DNA of 18,420 bases from Prosthecobacter debontii (GCA_945883455.1 CAMCXJ010000024.1:1-18420); one strand, 5' to 3'; counted from the first letter of the stretch, positions 1 to 8,355 are shown. Notes: generated by a model from the letters alone, not told the origin. Translations and numbers: made by a program.

Positions 1-4
1 CTTC

Positions 5-118
5 CAATCAAAAATCCAAAATCAACAATCGTCATTCATCAATCCCAACGTAGGAGACGCGCACCGATCAAATTGACGATTGACGATTTCCGATTGATGA
101 TTGCTGATTTTTGATCGG
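5..118. repeat. Facing heptad repeat arrays (AATC / GATT)
   Basis: In the left array AATC recurs every 7 nt, at 6, 13, 20, 27 and 41, with ATTC at 34. In the right array GATT recurs every 7 nt, at 78, 85, 92, 99, 106 and 113 (the last member is GATC). The two arrays are reverse-complementary in style and separated by about 30 nt, so the transcript could fold into a long imperfect hairpin just downstream of the RlmM-like gene, whose stop is at 137-139. The periodicity is seen directly. A role as terminator or mRNA-stabilising structure is inference. Confidence 0.75.
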
Positions 119-136
119 AAGACTTTCCAACGAATC

Positions 137-1195
137 TCAATCCATGGTCTTCTCAAAAAACACCGTGAACTCCTGCCGGTTGTAGGTGAGGTGGGTGCGG
201 GCGATGAGGGACAGACCTGCTTTTTCCGCGTGTGCGAGGACTTGTTTCTCGAGGGCGTCGATTTCCATGAGTGTTTCCGCGCCGGTGGTCTTGAGGGTGA
301 AAACGGCGAGGGCGCGGGGGTTGAGGAAATCGGTGAGGCGGGTGAGGTGGGCGATGGCCTGGAGGGGCGGGCCGTTGAGGTCGCAGAGAATGGCGTCGTA
401 GCGGGCGCCGCGTGGGGGGATGAAGGCGGCGGTGTCCTCTTTCAGGAAGGTGAGGTTGTGGTGGTTGGCGAGGCGGGGATCGAGCGGGGCGCGGTCGATG
501 GCGGTGACCTCGTATCCGCGTTTGAGCAGCTCGGAGGTCATGCCGCCGGGGCTGGCCCCCAGCTCCAGCCAATGCGAACCAGCGGGGAGGGCGGGGCGGA
601 ACATGGCGAGGTAGTGCAGCCCCTCGGCGATCTTCGCGCCCGCGCGGCTTACGGTGTCCTCGGCGTTCTGGGCGATGAATTTCGAGCCACCGGGGTGCAG
701 TCCGTTCGCGGCCTTGGGGCTGGCCATGCCGGCGAAGAGGCCTTCCTTTCCGATCAGGCAGAAGAGGGTTTGCTTCGAGGAATTCTGGTCGTCGGCGGTT
801 TTCGGGGCGCGCTCGGGGAGTTCGAAAACCTGGAGGGTGCGGCCGCGGAGGTTGGAGGCGAGGGATTTGTAATAAGGCTTCTGCGAGCCGGGATCGAGGC
901 GGCCGACGAGGACGGTCTGCGGGTGGCGGCTCTCGAACTTGTAGTAGAGCGATTGCGCGGCCTTTTCGATGAAGCCCTCCATCTTCTCCGGGTTGCAAGG
1001 CCAAGAATGCTCGATGGGGATGTGCCAGCGGATGAAACGGGCGGCGGGGGAATCCGTGATGCGCTCCGGGGTTTCCGTTTGGAAAACGAAGAACTCGGAG
1101 CCGAGTTTCCTAACCTTCTCCGCACCGAGGAGCGCGAGGATTTCCGGAACAAGGCCGGAGAAAACCTCTGAGACGCGTATCAAGTGGGAGGCCAT
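137..1195 (-). CDS. rlmM: RlmM-like 23S rRNA 2'-O-ribose methyltransferase
   Basis: A 352-residue SAM-dependent methyltransferase resembling RlmM, which methylates the 2'-OH of C2498 in 23S rRNA. The C-terminal half is an RrmJ/FtsJ-type Rossmann fold. The SAM loop GASPGG is at 213-218, followed by the acidic strand 'VTAID'. The K-D-K-E catalytic tetrad of this class can be placed at K188 (SRAGAKI), D272 (CDLN), K302 (TLKTT) and E342 (RQEF). The N-terminal ~150 residues would correspond to the THUMP-like RNA-binding part and are much more divergent. The length matches E. coli RlmM (366 aa). It is the last gene of the minus-strand block on this side, about 150 nt downstream of typA, with repeats in the spacer. 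The family is confident; the exact target nucleotide is inferred from the E. coli enzyme. Confidence 0.8.
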   Translation of the reverse strand: MASHLIRVSEVFSGLVPEILALLGAEKVRKLGSEFFVFQTETPERITDSPAARFIRWHIPIEHSWPCNPEKMEGFIEKAAQSLYYKFESRHPQTVLVGRLDPGSQKPYYKSLASNLRGRTLQVFELPERAPKTADDQNSSKQTLFCLIGKEGLFAGMASPKAANGLHPGGSKFIAQNAEDTVSRAGAKIAEGLHYLAMFRPALPAGSHWLELGASPGGMTSELLKRGYEVTAIDRAPLDPRLANHHNLTFLKEDTAAFIPPRGARYDAILCDLNGPPLQAIAHLTRLTDFLNPRALAVFTLKTTGAETLMEIDALEKQVLAHAEKAGLSLIARTHLTYNRQEFTVFFEKTMD

Positions 1196-1212
1196 GGGAC
1201 AAGAAGAGTTTC

Positions 1213-1241
1213 ACCGCAAAGGCGCAAAGGCCGCAAAGGAA
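1213..1241 (+). repeat. 29-nt phased repeat, AAAGG type
   Basis: Begins ACC and contains GCAAAGG at 1216, 1224 and 1233, giving spacings of 8 and 9 nt. It aligns without gaps to the elements at 1268-1296 and 3332-3360. It lies in the spacer between typA and the RlmM-like gene and has no coding potential that I trust. Confidence 0.7.
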
Positions 1242-1267
1242 CGCGGAGCCATGGATGTGGAATTTTT

Positions 1268-1296
1268 ACCACAGAGACACGGAGGACACAGAGGCG
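1268..1296 (+). repeat. 29-nt phased repeat, ACAGAG type
   Basis: Begins ACC, then ACAGAG, ACGGAG and ACAGAG at 1271, 1279 and 1288: the same 8+9 spacing as the element at 1213. Sequences of this style are a familiar sight in intergenic regions of environmental bacteria, but I know of no established function. Confidence 0.7.
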
Positions 1297-1326
1297 AATG
1301 AATCAGTTCTTCCTCTTCCTTTGAGG

Positions 1327-1350
1327 TTTAAAGTTTAAAATTTAAGGTTT
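1327..1350. repeat. TTTAA heptad array at the end of typA
   Basis: TTTAA at 1327, 1334 and 1341, then TTTCA at 1348, gives an exact 7-nt period. This AT-only patch sits in otherwise GC-rich DNA and abuts the typA stop codon (1350-1352). On the minus strand it is the first ~25 nt after the typA stop. No hairpin-plus-T-run terminator is evident. Confidence 0.65.
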
Positions 1351-3197
1351 CATTTGCCCCGGTTGCTGCGGTCATCGCCTTTGACTCCCTTGGCGGCGCG
1401 CTTGCGGGCTCCCTCGTCGAGGATGCGCTTGCGGAGGCGGATGTTTTGCGGGGTGGCTTCGACGAGCTCGTCGGCATCGATGTATTCGATGGCGCGCTCG
1501 AGGGAGAAGCGGATGGGCGGGGTGAGCTTGGAGGTCTTGTCCTTGCCGGAGGAGCGCATGTTGTCGAGGTGCTTCTCCTTCACGGGGTTGACCGGCATGT
1601 CGCCGACGCGCGGGTTTTCGCCGACCAACATGCCGGGGTAGATCGCATCGTTCGCGCCGACGAAGAGCACTCCGCGATCCTCCAGCGCTTGGAGTGAGTA
1701 GGTGGTGGCGACGCCGGCCTCCATGGATACTAGGGTTCCCGTAGTTCTGGTGACGATCTCGCCGGCGTGCGGGCCGTATTCGCGGAATAGGTGCGACATG
1801 ATGCCGTGGCCGGAGGTGAGGTTGACGATTTCCGTTTCGAAGCCGATCAGGCCGCGGGTGGGGATGAGGGCGGTGATGAGGGTCTCGCCGGAGGGCTCGG
1901 TCTCCATGTTCTCCATCATGCCCTTGCGGTTGATGAGGAGTTTCAGGATGCCCTGGGTGTAATCGCCGGGGGACTCGATGTAGAGGGTCTCGAAGGGTTC
2001 GAGGAGCTTGCCGCCCTCGTCGCGGCGGTAGATCACGGTGGGCCGGGAAACGCAGACCTCGAAGCCCTCGCGGCGCATCGTTTCCACAAGGACGGCGATC
2101 TGCATCGCGCCACGGGCGGAGACGTTGAAGACGCCGGCCTGGTCGGTGTCCTCGACCTGGAGGGAGACGTTGGTCTTGATCTCGTGCATCAACCGCTCGC
2201 GGATGGCGCGGGAGGTGACGTGCTTGCCTTCCTTGCCGCCGAGCGGGCCGTCGTTGATGGAGAACTCCATGGAAACGGTCGGCGGGTCGATTTCCACGAA
2301 AGGAAGCGCCTGCATGTCGGCGCTGGCGGCGAGGGTTTCGCCGATGTCGATGTTCTCGATGCCCGCCGCGATGCCGACGATGCCGCCCGCGCCGCAACCT
2401 TCCGAGTCCTCGGTGGCGAGACCGGAGTAGGTGAAGGTTTTCATCACCTTGGACTGTTGTTTCGTGCCGTCCTTGCGGTGGAGCCAGATGGTATCGCCCT
2501 TTTTCACGGAGCCGCCGAGGACTTTGCCGACCGCCACACGGCCGACGAAGCTGTCCCACTCGATGTTCGAGACGAGCATGTGGAAAGGCGCGGCAGGATC
2601 GGCGGCGGGCTCGGGGATGAACTCGATGATCTTCTTGATGAGAGGCACGCAGTCCTTGCGCTCGTCATCCGGGTGATCCATGAAATAGCCGTCGCGGGCG
2701 GAGCCGTAAGAGAAGGGTGCGTTGAACTGCTCCTCGGTGGCGTCGAGATCGAGGAAAAGCTCGAGCACCTGGTCGTGCACCTTGAGCGGATTGGAAAGCG
2801 GTCGGTCGATCTTGTTGACGACGACGATGGGCTTGAGGCCTTCCGCGAGCGCTTTGCGGAGCACGAAACGGGTCTGCGCTTGCGGGCCGCCTGCCGCATC
2901 GACGACGAGGAGGACGCCGTCCACCATTTTCATGACCCGCTCGACCTCGGCACCGAAGTCGGCGTGACCCGGGGTATCGACGATGTTGATCGTGTAGCCG
3001 TCGTAAAGGATGGCGGTGTTCTTCGCCTTGATGGTGATGCCTTTTTCGCGCTCCAGATCCATGGAATCCATGGCGCGCTCCTGGGTGGCTTGGTTTTCCC
3101 GGTAGGTGCCACCGGCCTTGAGGAGTTGGTCGACGAGGGTGGTTTTCCCATGGTCAACGTGGGCGATGATGGCGAGGTTGCGGATCTTGAGTGACAT
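1350..3197 (-). CDS. typA: Ribosome-associated translational GTPase TypA/BipA
   Basis: A 615-residue GTPase of the EF-G/LepA superfamily that binds the 70S ribosome, assists 50S assembly and is needed under stress and at low temperature. The G motifs are clear: AHVDHGKT at 12-19, EKGITI at 51-56 (switch I), DTPGH at 74-78, and NKID at 128-131. These are followed by a beta-barrel domain 2, EF-G-like domains III and V, and the TypA-specific C-terminal domain ending in a basic tail. The length is normal for the family (~600-615). The ATG at 3195-3197 lacks a Shine-Dalgarno sequence but is set by the conserved N-terminus (MSLKIRNLAIIAHVDHGKT). The 239-nt upstream spacer to the MFS gene is repeat-rich and probably holds the promoter. 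Codons around 1725-1747 include a patch of locally rare codons (see the dyad motif). Confidence 0.97.
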   Translation of the reverse strand: MSLKIRNLAIIAHVDHGKTTLVDQLLKAGGTYRENQATQERAMDSMDLEREKGITIKAKNTAILYDGYTINIVDTPGHADFGAEVERVMKMVDGVLLVVDAAGGPQAQTRFVLRKALAEGLKPIVVVNKIDRPLSNPLKVHDQVLELFLDLDATEEQFNAPFSYGSARDGYFMDHPDDERKDCVPLIKKIIEFIPEPAADPAAPFHMLVSNIEWDSFVGRVAVGKVLGGSVKKGDTIWLHRKDGTKQQSKVMKTFTYSGLATEDSEGCGAGGIVGIAAGIENIDIGETLAASADMQALPFVEIDPPTVSMEFSINDGPLGGKEGKHVTSRAIRERLMHEIKTNVSLQVEDTDQAGVFNVSARGAMQIAVLVETMRREGFEVCVSRPTVIYRRDEGGKLLEPFETLYIESPGDYTQGILKLLINRKGMMENMETEPSGETLITALIPTRGLIGFETEIVNLTSGHGIMSHLFREYGPHAGEIVTRTTGTLVSMEAGVATTYSLQALEDRGVLFVGANDAIYPGMLVGENPRVGDMPVNPVKEKHLDNMRSSGKDKTSKLTPPIRFSLERAIEYIDADELVEATPQNIRLRKRILDEGARKRAAKGVKGDDRSNRGK

Positions 3198-3286
3198 AAA
3201 ATAAAGCGGTTGGAGGCTTTGGGGGCGGGGCTATGGAGGGTTTTTCCCGGTATGGCAAGGCGGGAATGCGGTTCAAATGTGTTGTT

Positions 3287-3429
3287 AACCGCGAATGGAC
3301 GCGAATTCGCGCGAATGTAGAGGGGAAATGAACCGCCAAGGCACCAAGGTCGCCAAGGAAGAGGTTGGGTGAAAAATCACAACGCGCCCTGAATTTCATT
3401 TCTGAAAAATTTCGCGTTCATTCGCGGTT
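3287..3429. repeat. GCGAAT inverted repeat enclosing a 29-nt repeat
   Basis: The left arm 3287-3307 and right arm 3409-3429 are reverse complements at 19 of 21 positions. In the left arm GCGAAT recurs at 3291, 3301 and 3311 (10-nt period). Between the arms, 3332-3360 holds a third 29-nt element with CCAAGG at 3336, 3344 and 3353 (8+9 spacing). The whole unit lies between typA and the MFS gene and resembles a small composite, possibly non-autonomous, repeat. I see no ORF in it. Confidence 0.7.
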
Positions 3430-3436
3430 GGATTCT

Positions 3437-4654
3437 TCAGCTTCCCGCCGCTTTCCCCCGGTAGAATAGGCCGAAGGAGATCCAGCACACGGCGATGATG
3501 GCGGCGAGCGTCCACCAGAAATTTTGCCAGCCCGCGCCGGTTTCATCCACGCAAACGATGCGCAGCCACGCGCAGAGCAGCGCGCCGACCAAGGGGCCGA
3601 TGCCGGATGTCATCAGACCGAGCAATCCCTGTGCCTGCCCGCGCATGGAGGGATCGACGCGGCGGTCGAGATACACCTGGGCGGTCACGAAATAGATCGT
3701 GTAACAGACGCCGTGTAGCGCGACGCCGGCGACGTGCCATGCGACGGTGCCAGTGAGCCCCGCGTAGCCGCTGAGGCCGTAGCGGAGCACAGAAAGGCCG
3801 AGCCCCCACATCAGCAAGGTCTTGAGACGGAAGCGCGCCATCAGCAGGCCGAGCAGCGGCATGGCGGCGATCTCGCTCCATTGGCCGATGGTCATGGTCG
3901 CGGTCGGGGTCTTGTCGCCGAGCATTCCGAACATTTCTGCCGAATACATGTAGAACGCGACAAGTGGCACGGAGAACAGCCCGGTGACGGCGAAGAGCAC
4001 GGCGTGGTCGCGGTGGCGGAACAGCGAGAACGCGCCGAAACCCATCGCGCTGCGCCATGATTTTCCCTGACCCAAGGGCGGCGTGTTGGGCACGCCGAAG
4101 GAGAGGAACCCCGCGAGGATCCGCGCCCCAGCGGCGGCGTATCCGACGACGAGGCTGCTGTCCGCGTCGAGCGCGTAGCTCGTCAGGAAACCGGCGGCCA
4201 TCCAGCCCAGCGTCGCGCCGAGCCGGACGAGCGGGTAGCGTTTCTCGCCGTCGTCGAGATTCGCGAGGCTGATCGTGGCCAGCAGCCCCCACGTGGGGCC
4301 AGAGACGGTCGCATACAGGGCGATCCCGGCGATGAACCACCACGGTTGCAGCCCGATATCCAACGCACCGAACGCGAGAAAAATGGCGACCGCGCCGAGC
4401 AGGGAGCTCCAGCCCATGAGTTTCTGCGCGGCGATGCGCTCATCCGCCAGCGCACCGCCGATCAGCGGGGAAAACAGCGAGCAGATCGGCACGACGGCAA
4501 ACACCGCGCCGACCCAGCCCTCCAGCCCCTCGGCCTTGAGGACGTTGGTGAGCGAAGGCACCCAGAAGCCCGGCGCCATGCCATGGAAAAACGAGAGCGC
4601 CCAAAGCCGCACGAACACACCCTTGGCCTCGACCCGTTTCACCACGCGCCACAC
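3437..4654 (-). CDS. MFS transporter, nucleoside:H+ symporter-like
   Basis: A polytopic inner-membrane protein of up to 405 residues with about 12 hydrophobic segments and the usual central break between two six-helix halves (near 200-215). The late segment 'HGVCYTIYFVTAQVYLDRR' is typical of the NupG/XapB nucleoside:proton symporter branch of the major facilitator superfamily, so nucleoside or a related small-molecule uptake is the best guess. The substrate is not proven. An in-frame TAG directly precedes the GTG at 4652-4654. A second GTG three codons later (4643-4645) has an AGG about 8 nt upstream and is the more likely true start. It lies 80 nt downstream of the protease gene on the same strand. 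Confidence 0.8.
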   Translation of the reverse strand: MWRVVKRVEAKGVFVRLWALSFFHGMAPGFWVPSLTNVLKAEGLEGWVGAVFAVVPICSLFSPLIGGALADERIAAQKLMGWSSLLGAVAIFLAFGALDIGLQPWWFIAGIALYATVSGPTWGLLATISLANLDDGEKRYPLVRLGATLGWMAAGFLTSYALDADSSLVVGYAAAGARILAGFLSFGVPNTPPLGQGKSWRSAMGFGAFSLFRHRDHAVLFAVTGLFSVPLVAFYMYSAEMFGMLGDKTPTATMTIGQWSEIAAMPLLGLLMARFRLKTLLMWGLGLSVLRYGLSGYAGLTGTVAWHVAGVALHGVCYTIYFVTAQVYLDRRVDPSMRGQAQGLLGLMTSGIGPLVGALLCAWLRIVCVDETGAGWQNFWWTLAAIIAVCWISFGLFYRGKAAGS

Positions 4655-4681
4655 CTAGCTGGAAACGTGCGGCTGGCAAGA

Positions 4682-4731
4682 CTTCTGGCGGCGCGGAAAA
4701 GCGAGCACATCCCCTGCGGTCGCGCCGGAAG
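4682..4731 (-). terminator. GC-rich hairpin after the protease gene
   Basis: 4682-4693 pairs with 4721-4731 over about 11 pairs, including one G-T wobble and a single bulged G. The loop is about 27 nt. It lies directly downstream of the protease stop (4735-4737) and upstream of the MFS start. No T-run follows, so it is at best a weak or factor-assisted terminator, or a structure shielding the MFS start. Confidence 0.35.
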
Positions 4732-4734
4732 TAG

Positions 4735-6660
4735 TCAGAAGCCTGTCCCTACGCGGAAAAACTCCTTTTCTGGCAAAGCCTCCCCGGTGAAGTCCGCCGA
4801 GATGTTCTGGCCGGACTGGAACATCGTTGCCAGCCGCCGTGGCACCCACGAATTCGCTTCCAGGGTCGCCGACGACTCCACCCAATACGGGGCAAACCGA
4901 ACCGGCGTGAACGAGAAACGCCTTGTCGCGGCATCGTAAACGGGAGCAACCGGCCCGCTCGCCGCGTTGTTGGGATTCGTATTGAGCTGGAACTCCAGGC
5001 GGTTTGACAGGCCGTCCTTGTCGGGATCGTCATTCGGGTGCCGCCCGCTGCCCGGCGCACCCGCAGCGTTGCTGCCGAAATTGGCGATCATCCAATCGTC
5101 CGGCAAACCGTCGGAAGGCGTTTGGTCAGCGGATAGCCCCACCACCGTGAAGCGGGTCGCCCGGCTGGTGTGCGTCCCGTCACTGAATTGTATGAGAGCA
5201 TGATCGTAAAAAAAGCCGGCCGCGATCTCGCTGTCCGATAATCTCGGAGCATTGAAAAAGCCCGCCGGCGTATAAACCAGCTCCATGCCATTTAGCGAAA
5301 ACGTTCCCGCACCAGACGAACTGCTCACCAACACGGGTGTCAGCGGATCCCCTTGCCGGTCATAAGCCCTGAGCTGGAAGCGATTCAAACCCAACACACC
5401 CGGCGGAAAGGTTCCGAAAGACGGACTGGTCGTCACGATGGATATCGCCCGATTGATTGCGAATGGTGGGGTGTTGGAAACGGGATAGCCGAATTGAATC
5501 CGATCGATGTCATAAGCGCCGAGCGCCAATGCGTCGGTGCTCGACTGGAAAAACATGATGGCGTCTTTCAGGAGCGGCTCGGGTTCATTCGGATCCTCGC
5601 TTGAATGCGCCAAACCCAGCGCGTGCCCGATCTCATGCGTCAGCACCCGCTTGAACCTGGCGGAACTCTGGAGCAAGGGGGCGTTCGTCACGCTTTCCAT
5701 CACCACGTAGCCATACAACCTCTCCTCGAATCCGGTCGAACCGATGATCCCTCCGCTGAATGCGGTGGCTGGCAGGAGAAACCCGCCGCCGCCGATCCCC
5801 AGGACCCCGCTCGTGTTCACGCTGGCGAAATTGTCGTGTAGCTGGATGCGCAGTCTGCCATCGTTGACGTTAATCAGGTTCGCGCCTTGCCCGAAAGACT
5901 GCACGCCGTCGAAGCGAAATTTCAGCGACGACGCCGCGGCCCAGGAATTCAGCGCTTCCGCAACAGCGGCCAAAGCCCCCGCCTGATCCATCCCGGTCGG
6001 TAGCTTGGTCGCATCCACATCCACCAGGTAACCGATAGGCTGGCCGCCATCGCCGGTCGTAAACCGTGTGGGGCGGCCCTCCGTTTCAGAATATCCTGAA
6101 ACCGTCACCTTGGAACCGGGCACGCCATTATTTGACTGATCCACCAAAATCCCGCCATCGCCCTCCTGCACCGCCACCGGAGAGGGTCGCTTGCCTTGTG
6201 CTCCATTTTTGAAAAACTGGCACATCTTCCCGCAGCCCTCATGGGCGCGCATCGCCCGCAATCCCGACGCCTTCCAGCGCCCTTCGGCATCTTGATCCAA
6301 CATCATCGCGTAGGATTTCCCCACCTCCAGATCCAGGAATTCCGAACTGTATTGGGAAACCCTGCCGACACTCCCACCCATTGTGATTACCTCGATCCGG
6401 CTCTCCAGCCGCCCTTTGTATGTTTTCAGCAATTTGAGCCCGTATTTGGTCCGCACCAAACCATCCTCCCCCTCATAGGAATCCCTCTCCTCCACCTGTA
6501 GCTTGGCGACCGCCAAACTCCGCTCAAATGCCTCATCATCGCTATCCGGCTCAAGGCAGCCCGCATGAGTCAATGATATCATCGCGATCCAGGCTATCTG
6601 CATCTTCAAAGCTTCGGAAAACGCGTTGGGCAGAAAGAATTTCATAGCGAGCGATTTCAT
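4735..6660 (-). CDS. Secreted matrixin-like zinc metalloprotease
   Basis: A 641-residue exported protein. A hydrophobic N-terminal stretch (about residues 20-33, ending THAGC) looks like a signal peptide. The residue at -3 of the possible lipobox is His, so a lipoprotein is doubtful. The catalytic domain carries HEIGHALGLAH at 342-352 (zinc ligands H342, H346, H352; general base E343) and a Met-turn M369 in DAIMFF, the metzincin/matrixin (M10-like) pattern. Residues ~30-140 form an uncharacterised N-terminal region with a short CGKMC motif. After ~400 come cadherin/Ig-like beta-rich stretches, then an Asp-rich 'DDPDKDGLSNRLEFQ' segment of thrombospondin-type-3/dockerin style, probably Ca2+-binding, and a C-terminal beta domain ending in EFFRVGTGF. 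Such ends are common in Verrucomicrobiota exoproteins. Several in-frame ATGs exist near the start; the first has no Shine-Dalgarno. The substrate is unknown. Confidence 0.82.
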   Translation of the reverse strand: MKSLAMKFFLPNAFSEALKMQIAWIAMISLTHAGCLEPDSDDEAFERSLAVAKLQVEERDSYEGEDGLVRTKYGLKLLKTYKGRLESRIEVITMGGSVGRVSQYSSEFLDLEVGKSYAMMLDQDAEGRWKASGLRAMRAHEGCGKMCQFFKNGAQGKRPSPVAVQEGDGGILVDQSNNGVPGSKVTVSGYSETEGRPTRFTTGDGGQPIGYLVDVDATKLPTGMDQAGALAAVAEALNSWAAASSLKFRFDGVQSFGQGANLINVNDGRLRIQLHDNFASVNTSGVLGIGGGGFLLPATAFSGGIIGSTGFEERLYGYVVMESVTNAPLLQSSARFKRVLTHEIGHALGLAHSSEDPNEPEPLLKDAIMFFQSSTDALALGAYDIDRIQFGYPVSNTPPFAINRAISIVTTSPSFGTFPPGVLGLNRFQLRAYDRQGDPLTPVLVSSSSGAGTFSLNGMELVYTPAGFFNAPRLSDSEIAAGFFYDHALIQFSDGTHTSRATRFTVVGLSADQTPSDGLPDDWMIANFGSNAAGAPGSGRHPNDDPDKDGLSNRLEFQLNTNPNNAASGPVAPVYDAATRRFSFTPVRFAPYWVESSATLEANSWVPRRLATMFQSGQNISADFTGEALPEKEFFRVGTGF

Positions 6661-6819
6661 CGGATCGAAATTTTACGGCAGGTTGCCTGAAATCCCCTGT
6701 TTTTCCAGAATTTTTTCGGTGTCGTATGCTTGCCGCCTAAGCGGGAAGTGGAGCGGCTTTGATTTGCGGCGGCTTTGCATCCGTCGCGCCTACGATACCG
6801 TTACGTTCCTGTAGACCGT

Positions 6820-6836
6820 CATCCTGCCGCAGGATG
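6820..6836 (-). terminator. Short hairpin downstream of trkH
   Basis: CATCCTGC and GCAGGATG form a perfect 8-nt dyad around one base, realistically a 7-bp stem with a 3-nt loop. It begins 11 nt after the trkH stop on the minus strand. There is no T-run, so a terminator role is only suggested by position. Confidence 0.4.
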
Positions 6837-6847
6837 TGCGAGGCATA

Positions 6848-8338
6848 CTAGTATTTCCTCCAAAGCTGCGGCACGAACAGCACCAGCAGCGCGAAAAGCT
6901 CGAGGCGCCCCAGTATCATCAGCCAGCCGAGGAACGCCTTGGTCGGTTCGCGGAGTTCGGAGAAATTCTTAGTAGGTCCGACGGCGTCGAAGCCCGGACC
7001 GATGTTAGAAATGGTCGCCAGCACGCAACCTGCACAGCTTTCCATGCTGATCTCCGTGCCCGCCTCAAGGAAGCCCACCACCGCCGTGGAGGCGACGCAG
7101 ATCAACAGGTAAAGCGCGATGAAAAACATGGTGCGTGCGCGCGCGGAGTCGTCTAGCGGATTGCCATTCACCACAACACGGAACACCTGGTTCGGCCGGA
7201 ACGTGCGGATGATCTCGTTCCTCGCCGATTTCGCGAATACGATGAGCCTGCCCACCTTAAAACCACCCGAGGTCGAACCCGCGCAGCCACCGATCAGCAT
7301 CAGGCAGGCGATGAGCACCTTCGACCACGACGGCCACTGGTCATAATCCGCCGTGCCGAAACCAGTGGTCGATGCGATCGTGACCACGATGAACGCCGCA
7401 TCGCGCAGGCTCGCAAGGATGGTGACCTCTTCCGTCTGGCTGCGTCCGATGGCGATCAGCAGGATGAAAAGCGCGCATATCCCGATGAACCAGCGGGCGT
7501 CCTCCTCGCTGATCACCCGTTTCCAGTTGCGGCGCAGGATCACCACGAAGAGCAGGAAATTGAGACTGCCCAGGGTCATGAAAAGGATCAGCCACAGTTC
7601 GATCAACCACGAGTTTCCCCAACCCGTGTAGTGGGCGATGCTTGCCGTATGGGTGCTGAAGCCGCCGGTAGAGACCGTGGCGAACGCGTGGCAGGCGGCG
7701 CTGAACCAAGACAGCCCCATGAACCGCAGCCCGACCAAGCACGCGAGCACCATGCCGAAGTAGATGCGCAGCAGCAGCTTCGCGGTGTCCTGGATGCGCG
7801 CAAGGCCTAGATCGCCGCTGCGGAAGGAGGACTCGTTGTTGAAAAGGGATTTCGAGGAAACCCCGAGGTAGGAGAGCAGTGCGACAAAAAGCACCAGGAT
7901 CCCGATCCCGCCGAGGAGCTGCGTCGCGGCGCGCCACAGCAGGATGCCGCGCGGCCATTCCTCGATCACCGTCATCACCGAGGAGCCGGTGGTGGTGAAG
8001 CCGGAGGCCGCCTCGAAAAACGCCCCTGCGGGCGTGAGATACGGCGGGCATAGTACGAAAGGGAGCCCGCCGAAAGCACTGCACAAGAGCCAGCCTATGC
8101 CCACGATCACGATCGCCTCCCGCTTCGGGATCTTGTCATGCCTTGTTTTCCTGATCCCCGGCAAGATGCCCAGCAGCCCGCAGCCGCCGGTGATAATCGC
8201 AGCGAGAAATAGCATCGAGGCCGCTTCCTTGTCGCCCGCGACCACATCAAACTTAGCGAAGAATCCGCACATCAGCATGGCCATGGCCTCCAGCACGAGG
8301 AGCAGGCCGAGGATGCGCGCGATCAGGTAGAAATTCAT
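6848..8338 (-). CDS. trkH: Potassium uptake channel subunit TrkH
   Basis: A 496-residue inner-membrane K+ transporter of the TrkH/KtrB superfamily. All four selectivity-filter P-loops are visible: TTTGS at 115-119, STGGF at 223-227, STTGF at 323-327, and NIGPGF at 445-450. Each is flanked by hydrophobic helices in the M1-P-M2 arrangement repeated four times. The length fits TrkH (~480-500). It starts 17 nt after the trkA stop on the same strand, so the two are surely co-transcribed. The ATG at 8336-8338 has no obvious Shine-Dalgarno, suggesting translational coupling to trkA. TrkH forms the K+ pore, gated by the cytoplasmic TrkA ring in response to nucleotides. A third party (TrkE/SapD-like ATPase) is not present nearby. 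Confidence 0.96.
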   Translation of the reverse strand: MNFYLIARILGLLLVLEAMAMLMCGFFAKFDVVAGDKEAASMLFLAAIITGGCGLLGILPGIRKTRHDKIPKREAIVIVGIGWLLCSAFGGLPFVLCPPYLTPAGAFFEAASGFTTTGSSVMTVIEEWPRGILLWRAATQLLGGIGILVLFVALLSYLGVSSKSLFNNESSFRSGDLGLARIQDTAKLLLRIYFGMVLACLVGLRFMGLSWFSAACHAFATVSTGGFSTHTASIAHYTGWGNSWLIELWLILFMTLGSLNFLLFVVILRRNWKRVISEEDARWFIGICALFILLIAIGRSQTEEVTILASLRDAAFIVVTIASTTGFGTADYDQWPSWSKVLIACLMLIGGCAGSTSGGFKVGRLIVFAKSARNEIIRTFRPNQVFRVVVNGNPLDDSARARTMFFIALYLLICVASTAVVGFLEAGTEISMESCAGCVLATISNIGPGFDAVGPTKNFSELREPTKAFLGWLMILGRLELFALLVLFVPQLWRKY

Positions 8339-8355
8339 GGGCGGATCAGCTTGGA

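Noticed and set aside
5..118. Short regularly spaced repeats considered as a CRISPR array
   Set aside because: Period is 7 nt with a 4-nt core; there are no 23-37-nt repeats with unique spacers and no cas genes.
101..1171. A 356-codon plus-strand open frame over the RlmM-like gene
   Set aside because: The opposite strand carries the full K-D-K-E tetrad and SAM loop; the plus-strand product is Gly/Glu-rich with no motif.
1791..3194. A 467-codon open frame on the plus strand antisense to typA
   Set aside because: It is a shadow of typA's GC-rich codons: low-complexity Gly/Asp/Glu/Val/His composition, no recognisable domain, and complete overlap with an unmistakable conserved gene.
4735..6660. 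Lipoprotein signal for the metalloprotease (THAGC)
   Set aside because: The -3 position is His instead of the usual Leu/Val/Ile, so a lipobox is not supported; an ordinary signal peptide is as likely.
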